The position numbers and the translations under genes were made by a program. DNA of 64,000 bases from Coriobacterium glomerans PW2 (GTDB lineage Bacteria; Actinomycetota; Coriobacteriia; Coriobacteriales; Coriobacteriaceae): positions 496,001-560,000 of the forward strand of contig NC_015389.1 of NCBI RefSeq assembly GCF_000195315.1, written 5' to 3'. Below, piece by piece: positions 43,561 through 52,744 of the stretch (the first letter of the stretch is position 1; each line of letters begins with the position of its first letter). The notes below the pieces were generated by a model. The model saw only the letters and a program-made list of their open reading frames with translations, did no database searches and was not told the origin of the DNA.

Positions 43561-46500
43561 ACAAGGGCGAGAAAGCCGACAAGGATAAGAAGGCCGACAA
43601 GTCCGACAAGGATAAGAAGGCCGACAAGTCCGACAAGAGCAAGAAGGCCGACGAGGACAAGAAGGCCGACAAGACCGACGGGGACACTTCAGTTGCTCCC
43701 GCGCCCGACCCCCGCGATCCGGCGCAGCGGGACACCAGCGGATCGGGTGGCGTCAATGACCGAGAAAAGAAAGATTTTACGAGCTACATCACCATCGGCG
43801 ATAAGCAGGTCGAGTGTGCGTTTCAAGAGACAATAGATAAAGATGAGGACGGCAAGATTACTGCAGACCATGTTGCAGTCTGTTCTGGCAAAGGTGGTAT
43901 AGCAGCAATCAACACGGCGCTCAGCGGGGATGTTTTCATTCCAAAAACAGTTACGGCTATTGAGGATGGCACAAGCTATACCGTCGATACGATAGGCAAC
44001 TACGCATTCTATAAATGCACGAGAATCACGAGCACTGGGCTGCTGAGCTTTAAGAGCAAGAGTCTCGAAGGCGCCACGATAAGATCGATCGGGAGCAACG
44101 CCTATTGTGGCTGTCAAAACCTTCGGTCTACCGACCTGAAGGACAGCGGGGTCGAGGAACTCGGGGAATACGCCTTCGGCAACTCGGGAGTAACGGCCAC
44201 AGGTCTCGCGGACAACGAGACGATCAAAACGCTCCCCGGCTATGCGTTCTATGGCTGCGGGAGCCTCGAAAGCACCGATCTGGAGACAAGCAAGGTGACA
44301 AAGATTGTTGGATGGTATACGTTTGCATCGTGCCCGCGGCTGAAGGATACCGGTCTCGCTGGCAACACATGTTTGGAGAGCATTGAGCAAGGCTGTTTCT
44401 CTTCGTGCATAGCCTTGACGGAAACAGGCTTGGCTAAGACGGGTAATGGTCGCGAAGGCAATAACAAGCTGACATTACTCCCTAAACAAGTTTTCGATAA
44501 CTGCCCCAAACTCACCTCTACCGGTCTCGCTGGCAACACGGCGATCGAAACTATCGGAGATGATGCGTTTGCCAGCTGCTATCAGTACGACAAAGCCACC
44601 GGGGCCGAAATCGGCCTCAAGAAGACAGGACTGGAGAATAACAGCAAGGTCACCAAAATCGGAGCTGATGCATTTCTATTCGATAAATTGCTCGAAAGCA
44701 CCGGTCTGGAGAATACCAGCTCCGAAGAGGAGGGTACCGGCTGCAAAGTCAGGTGGGTCGGAGACTACGCCTTTCAGGGTTGTTCCGCTTTGCGCTCGAC
44801 CGGATTGGCGAAAAATAGAACGGTTGAGACCCTCGGAAAATACGCATTTGCTCAAACAGGCGTCACTTCGACGGGCTTGGGGCAGAATCCATACGACCCC
44901 GACGACCCCAAAGACTACAGGCATATAACGGAGCTCGAGAAGGCTGTGTTCTCAGGGTGCGGAAGCTTGACCGACACCGGTTTGGCCACCAACACGCATA
45001 TAAAGACGATCGGAGAGAGCGCGTTTGCAGGTTGTTATTCTACGAACTTGAAGACCTCGACCGGACTCGCGACGACCGGACTCGCGACGAATCACACCGT
45101 CGAGACGATCGGCAAGCAGGCTTTTCTCGGCGATGTGCTTTTAGGTACAGTCAACAAAGATGATAAAAATGAGAACCCTGGCGATCTGGTGCTCAACGGC
45201 TGCGAGGGGAGGCTCAGCATCGGGGAGCAGGCGTTCTCGGGGGCACCGAAATATACATCAGTCTACATCCTGTGCGAAAAAGAAAACTTGAAAATAGGCA
45301 AAAGGGCATTCGACTACGATATCGATAGTCGAAAGACGTCGCAGTCATACATCCCAAATCTCTACGTGTCAGCCTCATGGAAGGACACTACAAACTACAG
45401 CTTCGGTGAGGGGCAAGACAAATCATCGTATAGCGTCGATGCTTATGCAGGCTTCCCGAGGCTCACCATCATGAATCCCCTCTACGGGATGCACGCGGTG
45501 CGAATCTCGAAGACGTCCGACGTCGAGCTCTCATACTCCTACAACCTGAACAGCAACGTGAGCGTGAGCTACCGCGATGCCGGTAACGCGGTCGTCGTCG
45601 ACTCGTTCAACGTCAAGCTGGATCCTAAAAAAAACCGTGGTTCAGGGAAGCATACAATCGTCTATGATTCCTCCAGCAAGACCAACCTTCCCTTTGGCGC
45701 GACCACTATCGTGGTGACCCTGACCCTCCCCAATGACGGGCACATCACCTACCCGGCTGGGGCCAAGTCGCATTCTTACAATGGCGACACCGCAGGATCT
45801 CACGAACGTGACCTCGACCCTGTGACCTTCGAGATCAACTTCGACGGGAACGGCGGTAAGACCGACGATGGAAAAAAAGCAGACTCCGTCACGAAGACAG
45901 AAGTCCCTTATGGGAACAGAAAGATCGACGATGTGCTCGGCGTCGAGTTCAAGCGAGGTGATGATGAGTTCTTGGACTGGATTGAGACCGCGGGCCAAAG
46001 CGAGAACCGGCTCTGGCCGGCCCAAGCTGAGGTGGCCGGTATGTGCAACATCCAAGACGGATCGGTGACACTCAAGGCCCGATGGAAATCCGAGTCGGCC
46101 GTCGGTCTGAGAGTGCTGAGCAAGAAGAAGACGGATGACCCGCTGGGCAAGGTGAGCTATGTCATCAGCAATTCGTCGGACGAGAGAGACGCTCCAACTG
46201 GCCTGGACGACCTCTACACCGACGATAAAGAGATCAACCGGGTCACATGGCCGCTTGTATCGGACGAAGAAAGCGGCCTCACCCCCACCGTCTACTGGCT
46301 CGACCCCAAGGCGGACGGGCCCAAAACCGAGGACGAATCCAGAACCTACTATCTGCACGTCGCCAGTGTGCCCGCAGGCTACGATGCGCCCTCCGAGGCC
46401 ACTAAAATCGTCGTGAGCAGCAATGGCGTCAAGGTCAACGATGAGGATGCGACTATCACAGACGATCGCATCTTGGATCTGTCCATCTCATACGGGAAGG

Positions 46501-46634
46501 CACCCAACCTGCCGGGCACGGGATGGTTCACCGGCGCTGCGACCCTGGCCTTGGCGGAGGCGGGCGCCTCGATAGCCGTGCTGTCGATCTTCGCGGTGAC
46601 GATGTGGCTCATGAGACGCAACAGCACCTGCTGA
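43299..46634 (+). CDS. BspA-like leucine-rich-repeat surface protein 1 (LPGTG)
   Basis: 1,111-residue wall-anchored protein. Signal peptide: RIVAPLACALLFLLILIVPNVWA. Residues ~45-130 are Lys/Asp repeats (KADKSDKSKK pattern), likely a charged spacer. A central region of about a dozen repeats follows the pattern 'TGLxxNxxIxxIGxxAFxxC', i.e. LRR_5/BspA-type repeats in which TGL replaces the usual xxIP. Near the C-terminus is a Listeria-Bacteroides/InlB-B-type domain (FEINFDGNGGKT...LKARWK) and a SpaA-like segment. LPGTG (Leu ~1071) then precedes a TM helix and a basic tail, so sortase anchoring is expected. ATG 43299 follows GGGAGAAGG; the TTG at 43287 is rejected. GC of the repeat region is lower than the rest. 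Confidence 0.9.
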   Translation: MHRSARYIAHRIVAPLACALLFLLILIVPNVWADSSSAAKADQISRGEEATVDPHHDGDKKSGDADKTDKSHEGKKTDEDKKADKGNNKGEKADKDKKADKSDKDKKADKSDKSKKADEDKKADKTDGDTSVAPAPDPRDPAQRDTSGSGGVNDREKKDFTSYITIGDKQVECAFQETIDKDEDGKITADHVAVCSGKGGIAAINTALSGDVFIPKTVTAIEDGTSYTVDTIGNYAFYKCTRITSTGLLSFKSKSLEGATIRSIGSNAYCGCQNLRSTDLKDSGVEELGEYAFGNSGVTATGLADNETIKTLPGYAFYGCGSLESTDLETSKVTKIVGWYTFASCPRLKDTGLAGNTCLESIEQGCFSSCIALTETGLAKTGNGREGNNKLTLLPKQVFDNCPKLTSTGLAGNTAIETIGDDAFASCYQYDKATGAEIGLKKTGLENNSKVTKIGADAFLFDKLLESTGLENTSSEEEGTGCKVRWVGDYAFQGCSALRSTGLAKNRTVETLGKYAFAQTGVTSTGLGQNPYDPDDPKDYRHITELEKAVFSGCGSLTDTGLATNTHIKTIGESAFAGCYSTNLKTSTGLATTGLATNHTVETIGKQAFLGDVLLGTVNKDDKNENPGDLVLNGCEGRLSIGEQAFSGAPKYTSVYILCEKENLKIGKRAFDYDIDSRKTSQSYIPNLYVSASWKDTTNYSFGEGQDKSSYSVDAYAGFPRLTIMNPLYGMHAVRISKTSDVELSYSYNLNSNVSVSYRDAGNAVVVDSFNVKLDPKKNRGSGKHTIVYDSSSKTNLPFGATTIVVTLTLPNDGHITYPAGAKSHSYNGDTAGSHERDLDPVTFEINFDGNGGKTDDGKKADSVTKTEVPYGNRKIDDVLGVEFKRGDDEFLDWIETAGQSENRLWPAQAEVAGMCNIQDGSVTLKARWKSESAVGLRVLSKKKTDDPLGKVSYVISNSSDERDAPTGLDDLYTDDKEINRVTWPLVSDEESGLTPTVYWLDPKADGPKTEDESRTYYLHVASVPAGYDAPSEATKIVVSSNGVKVNDEDATITDDRILDLSISYGKAPNLPGTGWFTGAATLALAEAGASIAVLSIFAVTMWLMRRNSTC

Positions 46635-47001
46635 GAGCCGAGGCGCGCACCCCGATAGTTCTCAATAATCGGAGGATCAGCGCTCCGGAGCCGACGGAAG
46701 GGAGGATGCGGTCGATGGCCCCGGTGCCGTTGGCGCAGCCCGTCTCGAGGCCATCAGAAGAGAAGACCTCGGGGCGATTGAAACCGCAATGGTGCCACCG
46801 GACGGAAAGGGCGTCCGGTCTCGAGGAATCGATGTGCGCAAGCAATGCCGTGATGATTATGGTGGGTTTGTGCGAACGTCCAACTATGAATAGAATATAT
46901 GTGCATGGCTATATAAATGATACTATTACTGTTCCATTGTATATTCGCTATCTCGAATACGGTGCGCTCGCGAGGCCGTCGACAGAAGGTTGGGGAGAAG
47001 G
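46635..47001 (+). other. Region between the two surface-protein genes
   Basis: About 370 bases, no gene. It carries the copy-2 promoter-like run at 46911-46931 and the beginning of the repeated 5' sequence from 46961. The first ~200 bases have a few GC-rich inverted segments (GACCTCGGGG; CCGGACGG / CCGTCCGG around 46799-46820) but no clear terminator with a T-tract. Confidence 0.4.
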
Positions 47002-47263
47002 ATGCACAGATCTGCACGCTACATAGCCCATAGGATCGTGGCGCCGCTTGCATGCGCCCTGCTCTTTCTGCTCATCTTGATAGTCCCCAACGTCTGGGCG
47101 GACAGCTCCTCGGCCGCGAAGGCCGATCAGATCTCGCGAGGCGAGGAGGCCACCGTGGACCCCCATCACGACGGGGACAAGAAGAGCGGCGACGCCGACA
47201 AGACCGACAAGTCCCACGAGGGCAAGAAGACCGACGAGGACAAGAAGGCCGACAAGGGCAACA
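46961..47263 (+). repeat. Direct repeat, copy 2 (5' end of surface gene 2)
   Basis: The matching partner of 43258-43560. Identity covers the ribosome-binding site, the signal peptide and the start of the Lys/Asp spacer; downstream the two genes drift apart to clearly related but different repeats. The conserved 5' end next to diverged bodies points to a recent exchange or selection on expression and secretion signals. Confidence 0.85.
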
Positions 47264-50200
47264 AGGGCGACAAGGGCGAGAAAGCCGACAAGGATAAGAA
47301 GGCCGACAAGTCAGACAAGAGCAAGAAGACCGACGAGGGCAAGAAGGCCGACAAGGATAAGAGGTCTGACAAGTCCGACAAGAGCAAGAAGGCCGACGGG
47401 GACGCCTCGGCTGCTCCCGTGCCCGCCCCCCGCGATCCGGCGCAGCGGGACACCAGCGGATCGAGTGGCGTCGCAGCCGGAAGAATCTTCACGAGCTACA
47501 TCACCGTCGGCGAGAACGACCACGTCCCGTGTACGTTCCAAGTGTCGGAAGATGGCCAGGCTCTGCTTGGCGGAGGTACTGATCCGGCGATCGACGCCGG
47601 GCTCACGGGGAAGGTCTTCATCCCGGCGACCGTCATAGATTCGGCGTGGGGAGACGCAAGCTACAGCATCAAACAAATCAACAAACGCGCATTCGATGGA
47701 TGCTCGATCACGAGCACCGGGCTGCTGAGCTATAAGAATCCCGGTGGTGCCACGATAACATCGATCGGGGAAGATGCGTATCGGGGCTGCGCGAACCTTA
47801 CAGACACGGACCTGAAGGATAGCATGGTCGAGGAGATCGGGGCTTATGCCTTCAGCGAATCGGGAATAACGACCACGGGTCTGGCGCGCGACACGAGAAT
47901 CACAAAGCTTCCCGACTACATATTCAATAACTGCAGAAACCTTGAGAAGACCGATCTGGAGCTCAGCGCCGTGCAGTTGTTGGGAAATTACGCATTCGCA
48001 GGCTGCACCTCTTTGAAGAATACCGGTCTCGCGAACAATGAAGTGTTGATAAACAAGGACCCTGAAGAAGATGACAAAACTAAAATAGCTACGGGCTGCT
48101 TCGCCGCGTGCGCCGCATTGCAGGACACGGGCTTGGCGCACAACGACATGCTGAAAGTAATTCCCGACCACGCTTTCGCGAATTGTTACCGCCTCAGCTC
48201 CACCGGTCTCGCGAGCAACACGACGATCACAGATATCGGACCCAGTGCGTTTTACACCTGCTGTGACAAAGACGCAAAAACCGGGCTCAAGAAGACCGGA
48301 CTCGAGAATAACAGCACCGTCATCAATATCGGAGATACTGCGTTCGCGTACGATAAATTGCTTGAAAGCACCGGTCTGGAGAATCCCGATTGCGCTGTCA
48401 CGACGGTCGGAGAGTATGCCTTTCAGTTCTGCTCCGGTTTGAGCTCGACCGGATTGGAGAACAACAGCAAGGTCGAGACCCTCGGAAGATGGGCCTTTGG
48501 TAATTCAGGCGTGAAGTCGACGGGCTTGGGCAACCACACGACAGGCGTAACGGAGCTCGAGAGCAACGTGTTCTATGGCTGCGGAAAATTGACCGCCACC
48601 GGCTTGGAAACCAACAGTGCTATAACGACGATCAAAACGAGCGCGTTTGCAAAGTGTATATGTTTGACCTCGACCGGGCTCGAAACGAACAATACTGTCA
48701 AGACGATCGGTGACAGCGCGTTTTCAGATTGCTTCGATACCACTAATAAACGCGGCTTGACCTCGACGGGGCTCGCGACGAACAAGACTGTCGAGAAGAT
48801 CGGCAAGCAGGCTTTTTACAACGACCCATACTTGGGGTCAGAGGGCAACGCTGATGAGAACAAAGGCGATCTGGTGCTCAACGGCTGCGAAGGGAAGCTC
48901 AGCATCGGGGATCAGGCATTCTCGGCGGCGTCCGCTGCAAATGAATCGGCCTATAAAGCGGTCTACATCCTGTGCGAAAAAGAAAAATTGAAGATCGGCA
49001 AAAAAGCATTCGACTACTTCAACACCACATTATCGCGAAAATACATCCCCAGTCTCTACGTGCAGGGCTCATGGGAGGGCACCGAAAGCTACATCTTTGG
49101 CCGGAAGGATCCAAACAAATCTGATAACGACGAATCAATTTATGAGGTCACACCGCATACAAAAAAAGCCGAGAAGCTCATCATCATGAATCCGCTCTGC
49201 GGGATGGCCGCAGAGCGAACCGCGAACACGTCCAAAGCCCTGCTCTCATACTCCTACAACAGAAGCGGCAACGTCAAGCTGAGCGACACCGGTGGCGATG
49301 ATCTCGGCTCGTTTGTTGCCGAACCGGGCCCCAAACCGGACCTCGCCAATCATGACATCGACCCTGAGGACACCGGGGTCACAGTCGATCCCCATTCCTT
49401 CTTCTGCGCGACCGTTATCGAGGCGACCTTCACCGACCCCGATGGCTGGCCCATCACCTATCCGAAGAAGACTTCGGACGGCAAGGGAGTGTCCCCTCAT
49501 CCATACAACGCCGTCGGCAACGAAGACGATAATTACACGACGCTCACGCGCAAGTGTAACCTCGACCCTGTGACCTTCAATGTCACCTTCGACGGGAACG
49601 GCGGTAGGTCCCGCGACGGAAAAGACACTGTCACGAAGACGCGCGTGTCTTACGGAGGCACCACGTTCCACGATCTCGTCGGTGACTTCAAGCGAGAAAA
49701 CTACGAGTTTCTAGCTTGGGCCAAGAGCGCTGACGAGCACTGGTATGCCGACGACAAGGTGGAAGTGTGCAACATCCAAGACGGATCGGTGACGCTCAAG
49801 GCCCGATGGAAATCCGAGGCGGCCGTCGGTCTGAGAGTGCTGAGCAAGAAGAAGGATAGCACGGACCCACTGGGCGGCGTGAGCTATGTCATCACCGATT
49901 CGGAGGACAGCGACGAGTCGCACTATGTAACCGACCTCTACACTAACGAAGATGAGACCAAAAAGGTCGATTGGCCGCTCACATCGGGTGGAGACGGTCT
50001 CATCACCACCTACTGGCTAAAACCGCTTGATATCAAGGCGGGCGAATCCGAGGACGACGCCAGAACCTACTATCTGCACGTGGTCGGCGTGCCCGCGGGC
50101 TACGATGCGCCTTCCGAGCCCACTGTAATCGTCGTGAGCAGTGCCGGGGTCACCGTCAACGGTGCGACCCCAAGTATCGAAGGCGACGCCGTGAAAGTGA

Positions 50201-50352
50201 CCATCTCATACGGGAAGGCGCCCGACCTGCCGGGCACGGGATGGTTCACCGGCGTCGGGGCCGCGGCCCTGACGGAGGCGGGCGCCTCGATAGCCGTGTT
50301 GTCGATCTTCGCGGCGACGATGTGGCTCATGAGGCGCAACGGCACCTGCTGA
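47002..50352 (+). CDS. BspA-like leucine-rich-repeat surface protein 2 (LPGTG)
   Basis: 1,116 residues, a paralogue of protein 1. The same signal peptide, Lys/Asp spacer (with a different number of repeat units), TGL-type leucine-rich repeats, InlB-B-like segment (FNVTFDGNGGRSRDG), SpaA-like domain and C-terminal LPGTG (Leu ~1076) are present, followed by a TM helix (AAALTEAGASIAVLSIFAATMWL) and a basic end. The first ~90 residues and the last ~45 residues are nearly identical to protein 1; the repeats between differ. Anchoring by the class C sortases at 15809 or 52745 is likely. ATG 47002 follows GGGAGAAGG. Confidence 0.9.
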   Translation: MHRSARYIAHRIVAPLACALLFLLILIVPNVWADSSSAAKADQISRGEEATVDPHHDGDKKSGDADKTDKSHEGKKTDEDKKADKGNKGDKGEKADKDKKADKSDKSKKTDEGKKADKDKRSDKSDKSKKADGDASAAPVPAPRDPAQRDTSGSSGVAAGRIFTSYITVGENDHVPCTFQVSEDGQALLGGGTDPAIDAGLTGKVFIPATVIDSAWGDASYSIKQINKRAFDGCSITSTGLLSYKNPGGATITSIGEDAYRGCANLTDTDLKDSMVEEIGAYAFSESGITTTGLARDTRITKLPDYIFNNCRNLEKTDLELSAVQLLGNYAFAGCTSLKNTGLANNEVLINKDPEEDDKTKIATGCFAACAALQDTGLAHNDMLKVIPDHAFANCYRLSSTGLASNTTITDIGPSAFYTCCDKDAKTGLKKTGLENNSTVINIGDTAFAYDKLLESTGLENPDCAVTTVGEYAFQFCSGLSSTGLENNSKVETLGRWAFGNSGVKSTGLGNHTTGVTELESNVFYGCGKLTATGLETNSAITTIKTSAFAKCICLTSTGLETNNTVKTIGDSAFSDCFDTTNKRGLTSTGLATNKTVEKIGKQAFYNDPYLGSEGNADENKGDLVLNGCEGKLSIGDQAFSAASAANESAYKAVYILCEKEKLKIGKKAFDYFNTTLSRKYIPSLYVQGSWEGTESYIFGRKDPNKSDNDESIYEVTPHTKKAEKLIIMNPLCGMAAERTANTSKALLSYSYNRSGNVKLSDTGGDDLGSFVAEPGPKPDLANHDIDPEDTGVTVDPHSFFCATVIEATFTDPDGWPITYPKKTSDGKGVSPHPYNAVGNEDDNYTTLTRKCNLDPVTFNVTFDGNGGRSRDGKDTVTKTRVSYGGTTFHDLVGDFKRENYEFLAWAKSADEHWYADDKVEVCNIQDGSVTLKARWKSEAAVGLRVLSKKKDSTDPLGGVSYVITDSEDSDESHYVTDLYTNEDETKKVDWPLTSGGDGLITTYWLKPLDIKAGESEDDARTYYLHVVGVPAGYDAPSEPTVIVVSSAGVTVNGATPSIEGDAVKVTISYGKAPDLPGTGWFTGVGAAALTEAGASIAVLSIFAATMWLMRRNGTC

Positions 50353-51026
50353 GAGCTGGGTCGGCCTCCCGCGCACCCGACGGACCCGCGCATGGCCCCG
50401 GAACCCCCCCCCCTTCCGCCTGACGCCCCCGCCCGCCCGCAGGCGGGGGGGGGGGCGGAACGGGCGTCCGTTTACGGGGATTCGAGCGGAAATATGTTGC
50501 CATATGACGACATCGGCGATATTCTAGATATGGATGGTTTGTGAGAGAGACATATTTTAGAGGTTTATCTATATAATGACATTTATGAAATACCATTAAG
50601 AGGATCTTAAGTATTGATATGTGTTCCGACCAGCGGTATTTCATCGCTCAGATTTTGATATTTTGCTTGCTCTGGTTCGGTTTTCAGGTGTTCAATGGGG
50701 GTTGGGAGAAATGACCGGCTATGCTTAGCAGCGAAAACGCATCAATTCGTGTTTCGATCTCTTCGGTTGAGCGGCTAGGCGAGCGTTTCTCGGGCCCCGG
50801 TGAACTTCTGAGATGCATCAGCGATCATCTCGCATGCGCGACATCGGTCGCATCGGGGGTTCGGTGCCATGCCGTCTCAAAATAAGGGTTATCCTTGAAC
50901 AGCAAACACCGTTTCGTTGCTCCCGGTCGGGCGAGGGCGCACGAACGTCGTGAGGAAATAAACGTGTGCAGGCTAGAGCATGAGCGGCAATTCGGCCGCC
51001 TGAGGACACACAAGAAGGAGAGCATT
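50353..51026 (+). other. Long leader of the pilin gene with GC inverted repeat
   Basis: About 670 bases. Just after the second surface gene are a C10 run (50404-50413) and a G11 run (50445-50455), together with arms TTCCGCC / GGCGGAA-like, forming a very GC-rich inverted structure that may end transcription. After 50500 the DNA becomes AT-rich: a TATAAT-like box at 50572-50577 is the best promoter candidate, far upstream of the pilin start at 51027. No gene is supported. Confidence 0.45.
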
Positions 51027-52637
51027 ATGAGACATAATTCAAAAACATGGTTGGGGGTCTTCCTTGCGCTGTTCTTCGCAGTGGCGATGGTGGTTCTCCA
51101 AACACCCGGCACGGCGTCGGCCCTCGAGGACGGTCCCGACGATGCGGCGGATACCCCCGACTGGGATCCGACGGTCGATAACGGCATAGCTACCTTCACC
51201 AATCTCAACCCGGGCGACAAGGTGACCATGTACCAGATCGGTCGCACCAAGCTGGATACGAGCAATCGGCTTTATACGAGGTGGGTCGATCCGGATGATA
51301 AGGATCAAGAGACTCCTGAAGGATCCACAATATATGGCTGTGAGGTGCAAACCTGGATCGACGCGGCGAGTAATGAAGATACCTCCGTACTCGAGGAATT
51401 ATCGAACGTGATCTCCGGGAAAGCAAATGATTTCCTCGGTAAGCTGCCTAATTTTTCCAGTACTGGTGTTGTCGCTGATGGGGTATTGACTGTTGAAAAC
51501 CTTCCGGCCGGTTTGTACTATACCGTTATCGACAACAGTGATAACGCGACCTACGTCTATCAGAACCTGATCACGGCCGTGATTCCTCAGCCGGACAATA
51601 AAGGTCATTGGCATCAACCCAAAGGCGGAAGCGGGCCGAAGCGCACGCAGATGGACAAGGCTATCAACCAGTTTGTCTCCGATAAGGCTGCCGGACCTTT
51701 TGACCAAAACGTAGTCGATACGGTCGGCCGCGACCAGACTGCATATTTCCAGACGACCGCGATGATCCCTAGGTATGTGGGCACCGACAAAGACCTCAAC
51801 TCCAGAACGCTGTCCTTCACGATCCAGTACCCGAACGACACGAAAGAAACGCCCGGGAAAATTGAAATTCAAGATAATTCGTTCGCAATCAAGAGTAATG
51901 GAGAGGATGTCAAGGATCTCCTCAAAATCCAAGACAATAAGGAGGCTAACCCCGGCGTCATCACGATCTCTCCGGATGAGGGTAAGATGGCAGAGTTCTT
52001 GAAGAAAGCTCAAGGTAAGCCGATCGCGATCACCTATCAGGGAATGGTTGGCGAAAAAGTCGCTCCCGGAACCAAGATGGTGGTTCCTATTTCACAGACG
52101 TTCTCAAAGAACAGTTACGGTATTGATCCCGAAAAAGACATCATGACGATCGACAGCACGGGAACGGGAAAAGATAAGAAACCAATCCAAGCTGAGATCA
52201 ACGAGTACGGACTCAAGGTCAAAAAGGTAAGCGTTAAGGACCCGAGCGCGCTTCTGGAAGGAGCGGTATTCGATCTCTACCGCGCGAAGTCAGATGGTAC
52301 AAAGGAGGATAATCCTGTGACGACGGTTACGACCACCACTGAGCATGGATACTCCGCGACCATCCCCGCTCTGGGTCTGGGTACATATTATCTTGTAGAG
52401 ACAAAGACACCCGCCGGCTTTATAGCTCCGACGGATGACACCAAGGTTACGCTGACGACTGAAGGTATGGATAATTCGGTCCTGACTCAAACCATAGCCA
52501 ACACACCTAACAACACGCCCGATCAGAAGATTCTTCCTACAACCGGTGGGCCCGGCACGATCGCTCTGACCGTCATCGGTGTTGGTCTGATGGTTGCGGC
52601 GCTTGTCTGGATCGTTCGTTCGCGCAGGCACGAGTAA
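51027..52637 (+). CDS. LPTTG pilin, isopeptide-forming (SpaA-type) fimbrial protein
   Basis: 536 residues. Signal peptide: WLGVFLALFFAVAMVV...TASA. Multiple immunoglobulin-like domains; the C-terminal one carries the SpaA/Cna-B E-box YYLVETKTPAGF and the segment LLEGAVFDLYRAKSDG. The sorting signal LPTTG (Leu ~503) is followed by a hydrophobic stretch (TIALTVIGVGLMVAALVWIV) and the basic end RSRRHE. The middle contains VVDTVGRDQTAYFQTTAMIPRY, typical of fimbrial isopeptide domains. It should be polymerised by the class C sortase encoded just downstream. ATG 51027 follows AAGAAGGAG; frames back to 50895 lack a signal peptide. Confidence 0.93.
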   Translation: MRHNSKTWLGVFLALFFAVAMVVLQTPGTASALEDGPDDAADTPDWDPTVDNGIATFTNLNPGDKVTMYQIGRTKLDTSNRLYTRWVDPDDKDQETPEGSTIYGCEVQTWIDAASNEDTSVLEELSNVISGKANDFLGKLPNFSSTGVVADGVLTVENLPAGLYYTVIDNSDNATYVYQNLITAVIPQPDNKGHWHQPKGGSGPKRTQMDKAINQFVSDKAAGPFDQNVVDTVGRDQTAYFQTTAMIPRYVGTDKDLNSRTLSFTIQYPNDTKETPGKIEIQDNSFAIKSNGEDVKDLLKIQDNKEANPGVITISPDEGKMAEFLKKAQGKPIAITYQGMVGEKVAPGTKMVVPISQTFSKNSYGIDPEKDIMTIDSTGTGKDKKPIQAEINEYGLKVKKVSVKDPSALLEGAVFDLYRAKSDGTKEDNPVTTVTTTTEHGYSATIPALGLGTYYLVETKTPAGFIAPTDDTKVTLTTEGMDNSVLTQTIANTPNNTPDQKILPTTGGPGTIALTVIGVGLMVAALVWIVRSRRHE

Positions 52638-52687
52638 CCCGAAGTCCGTTGCTCTATAATGTGAGTTCTGTATAGTTGCATTCTCAT

Positions 52688-52711
52688 GCGGAGGACCCTC
52701 GGGTCCTCCGC
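52688..52711 (+). terminator. Hairpin between pilin and sortase genes
   Basis: Perfect 10-bp stem GCGGAGGACC / GGTCCTCCGC with a 4-base loop. It is followed by TCTTGCTC, a weak T-tract. It may reduce read-through from the abundant pilin message into the sortase gene. Confidence 0.65.
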
Positions 52712-52744
52712 TCTTGCTCACGGGATGACCGACAGGGGAAGAAG

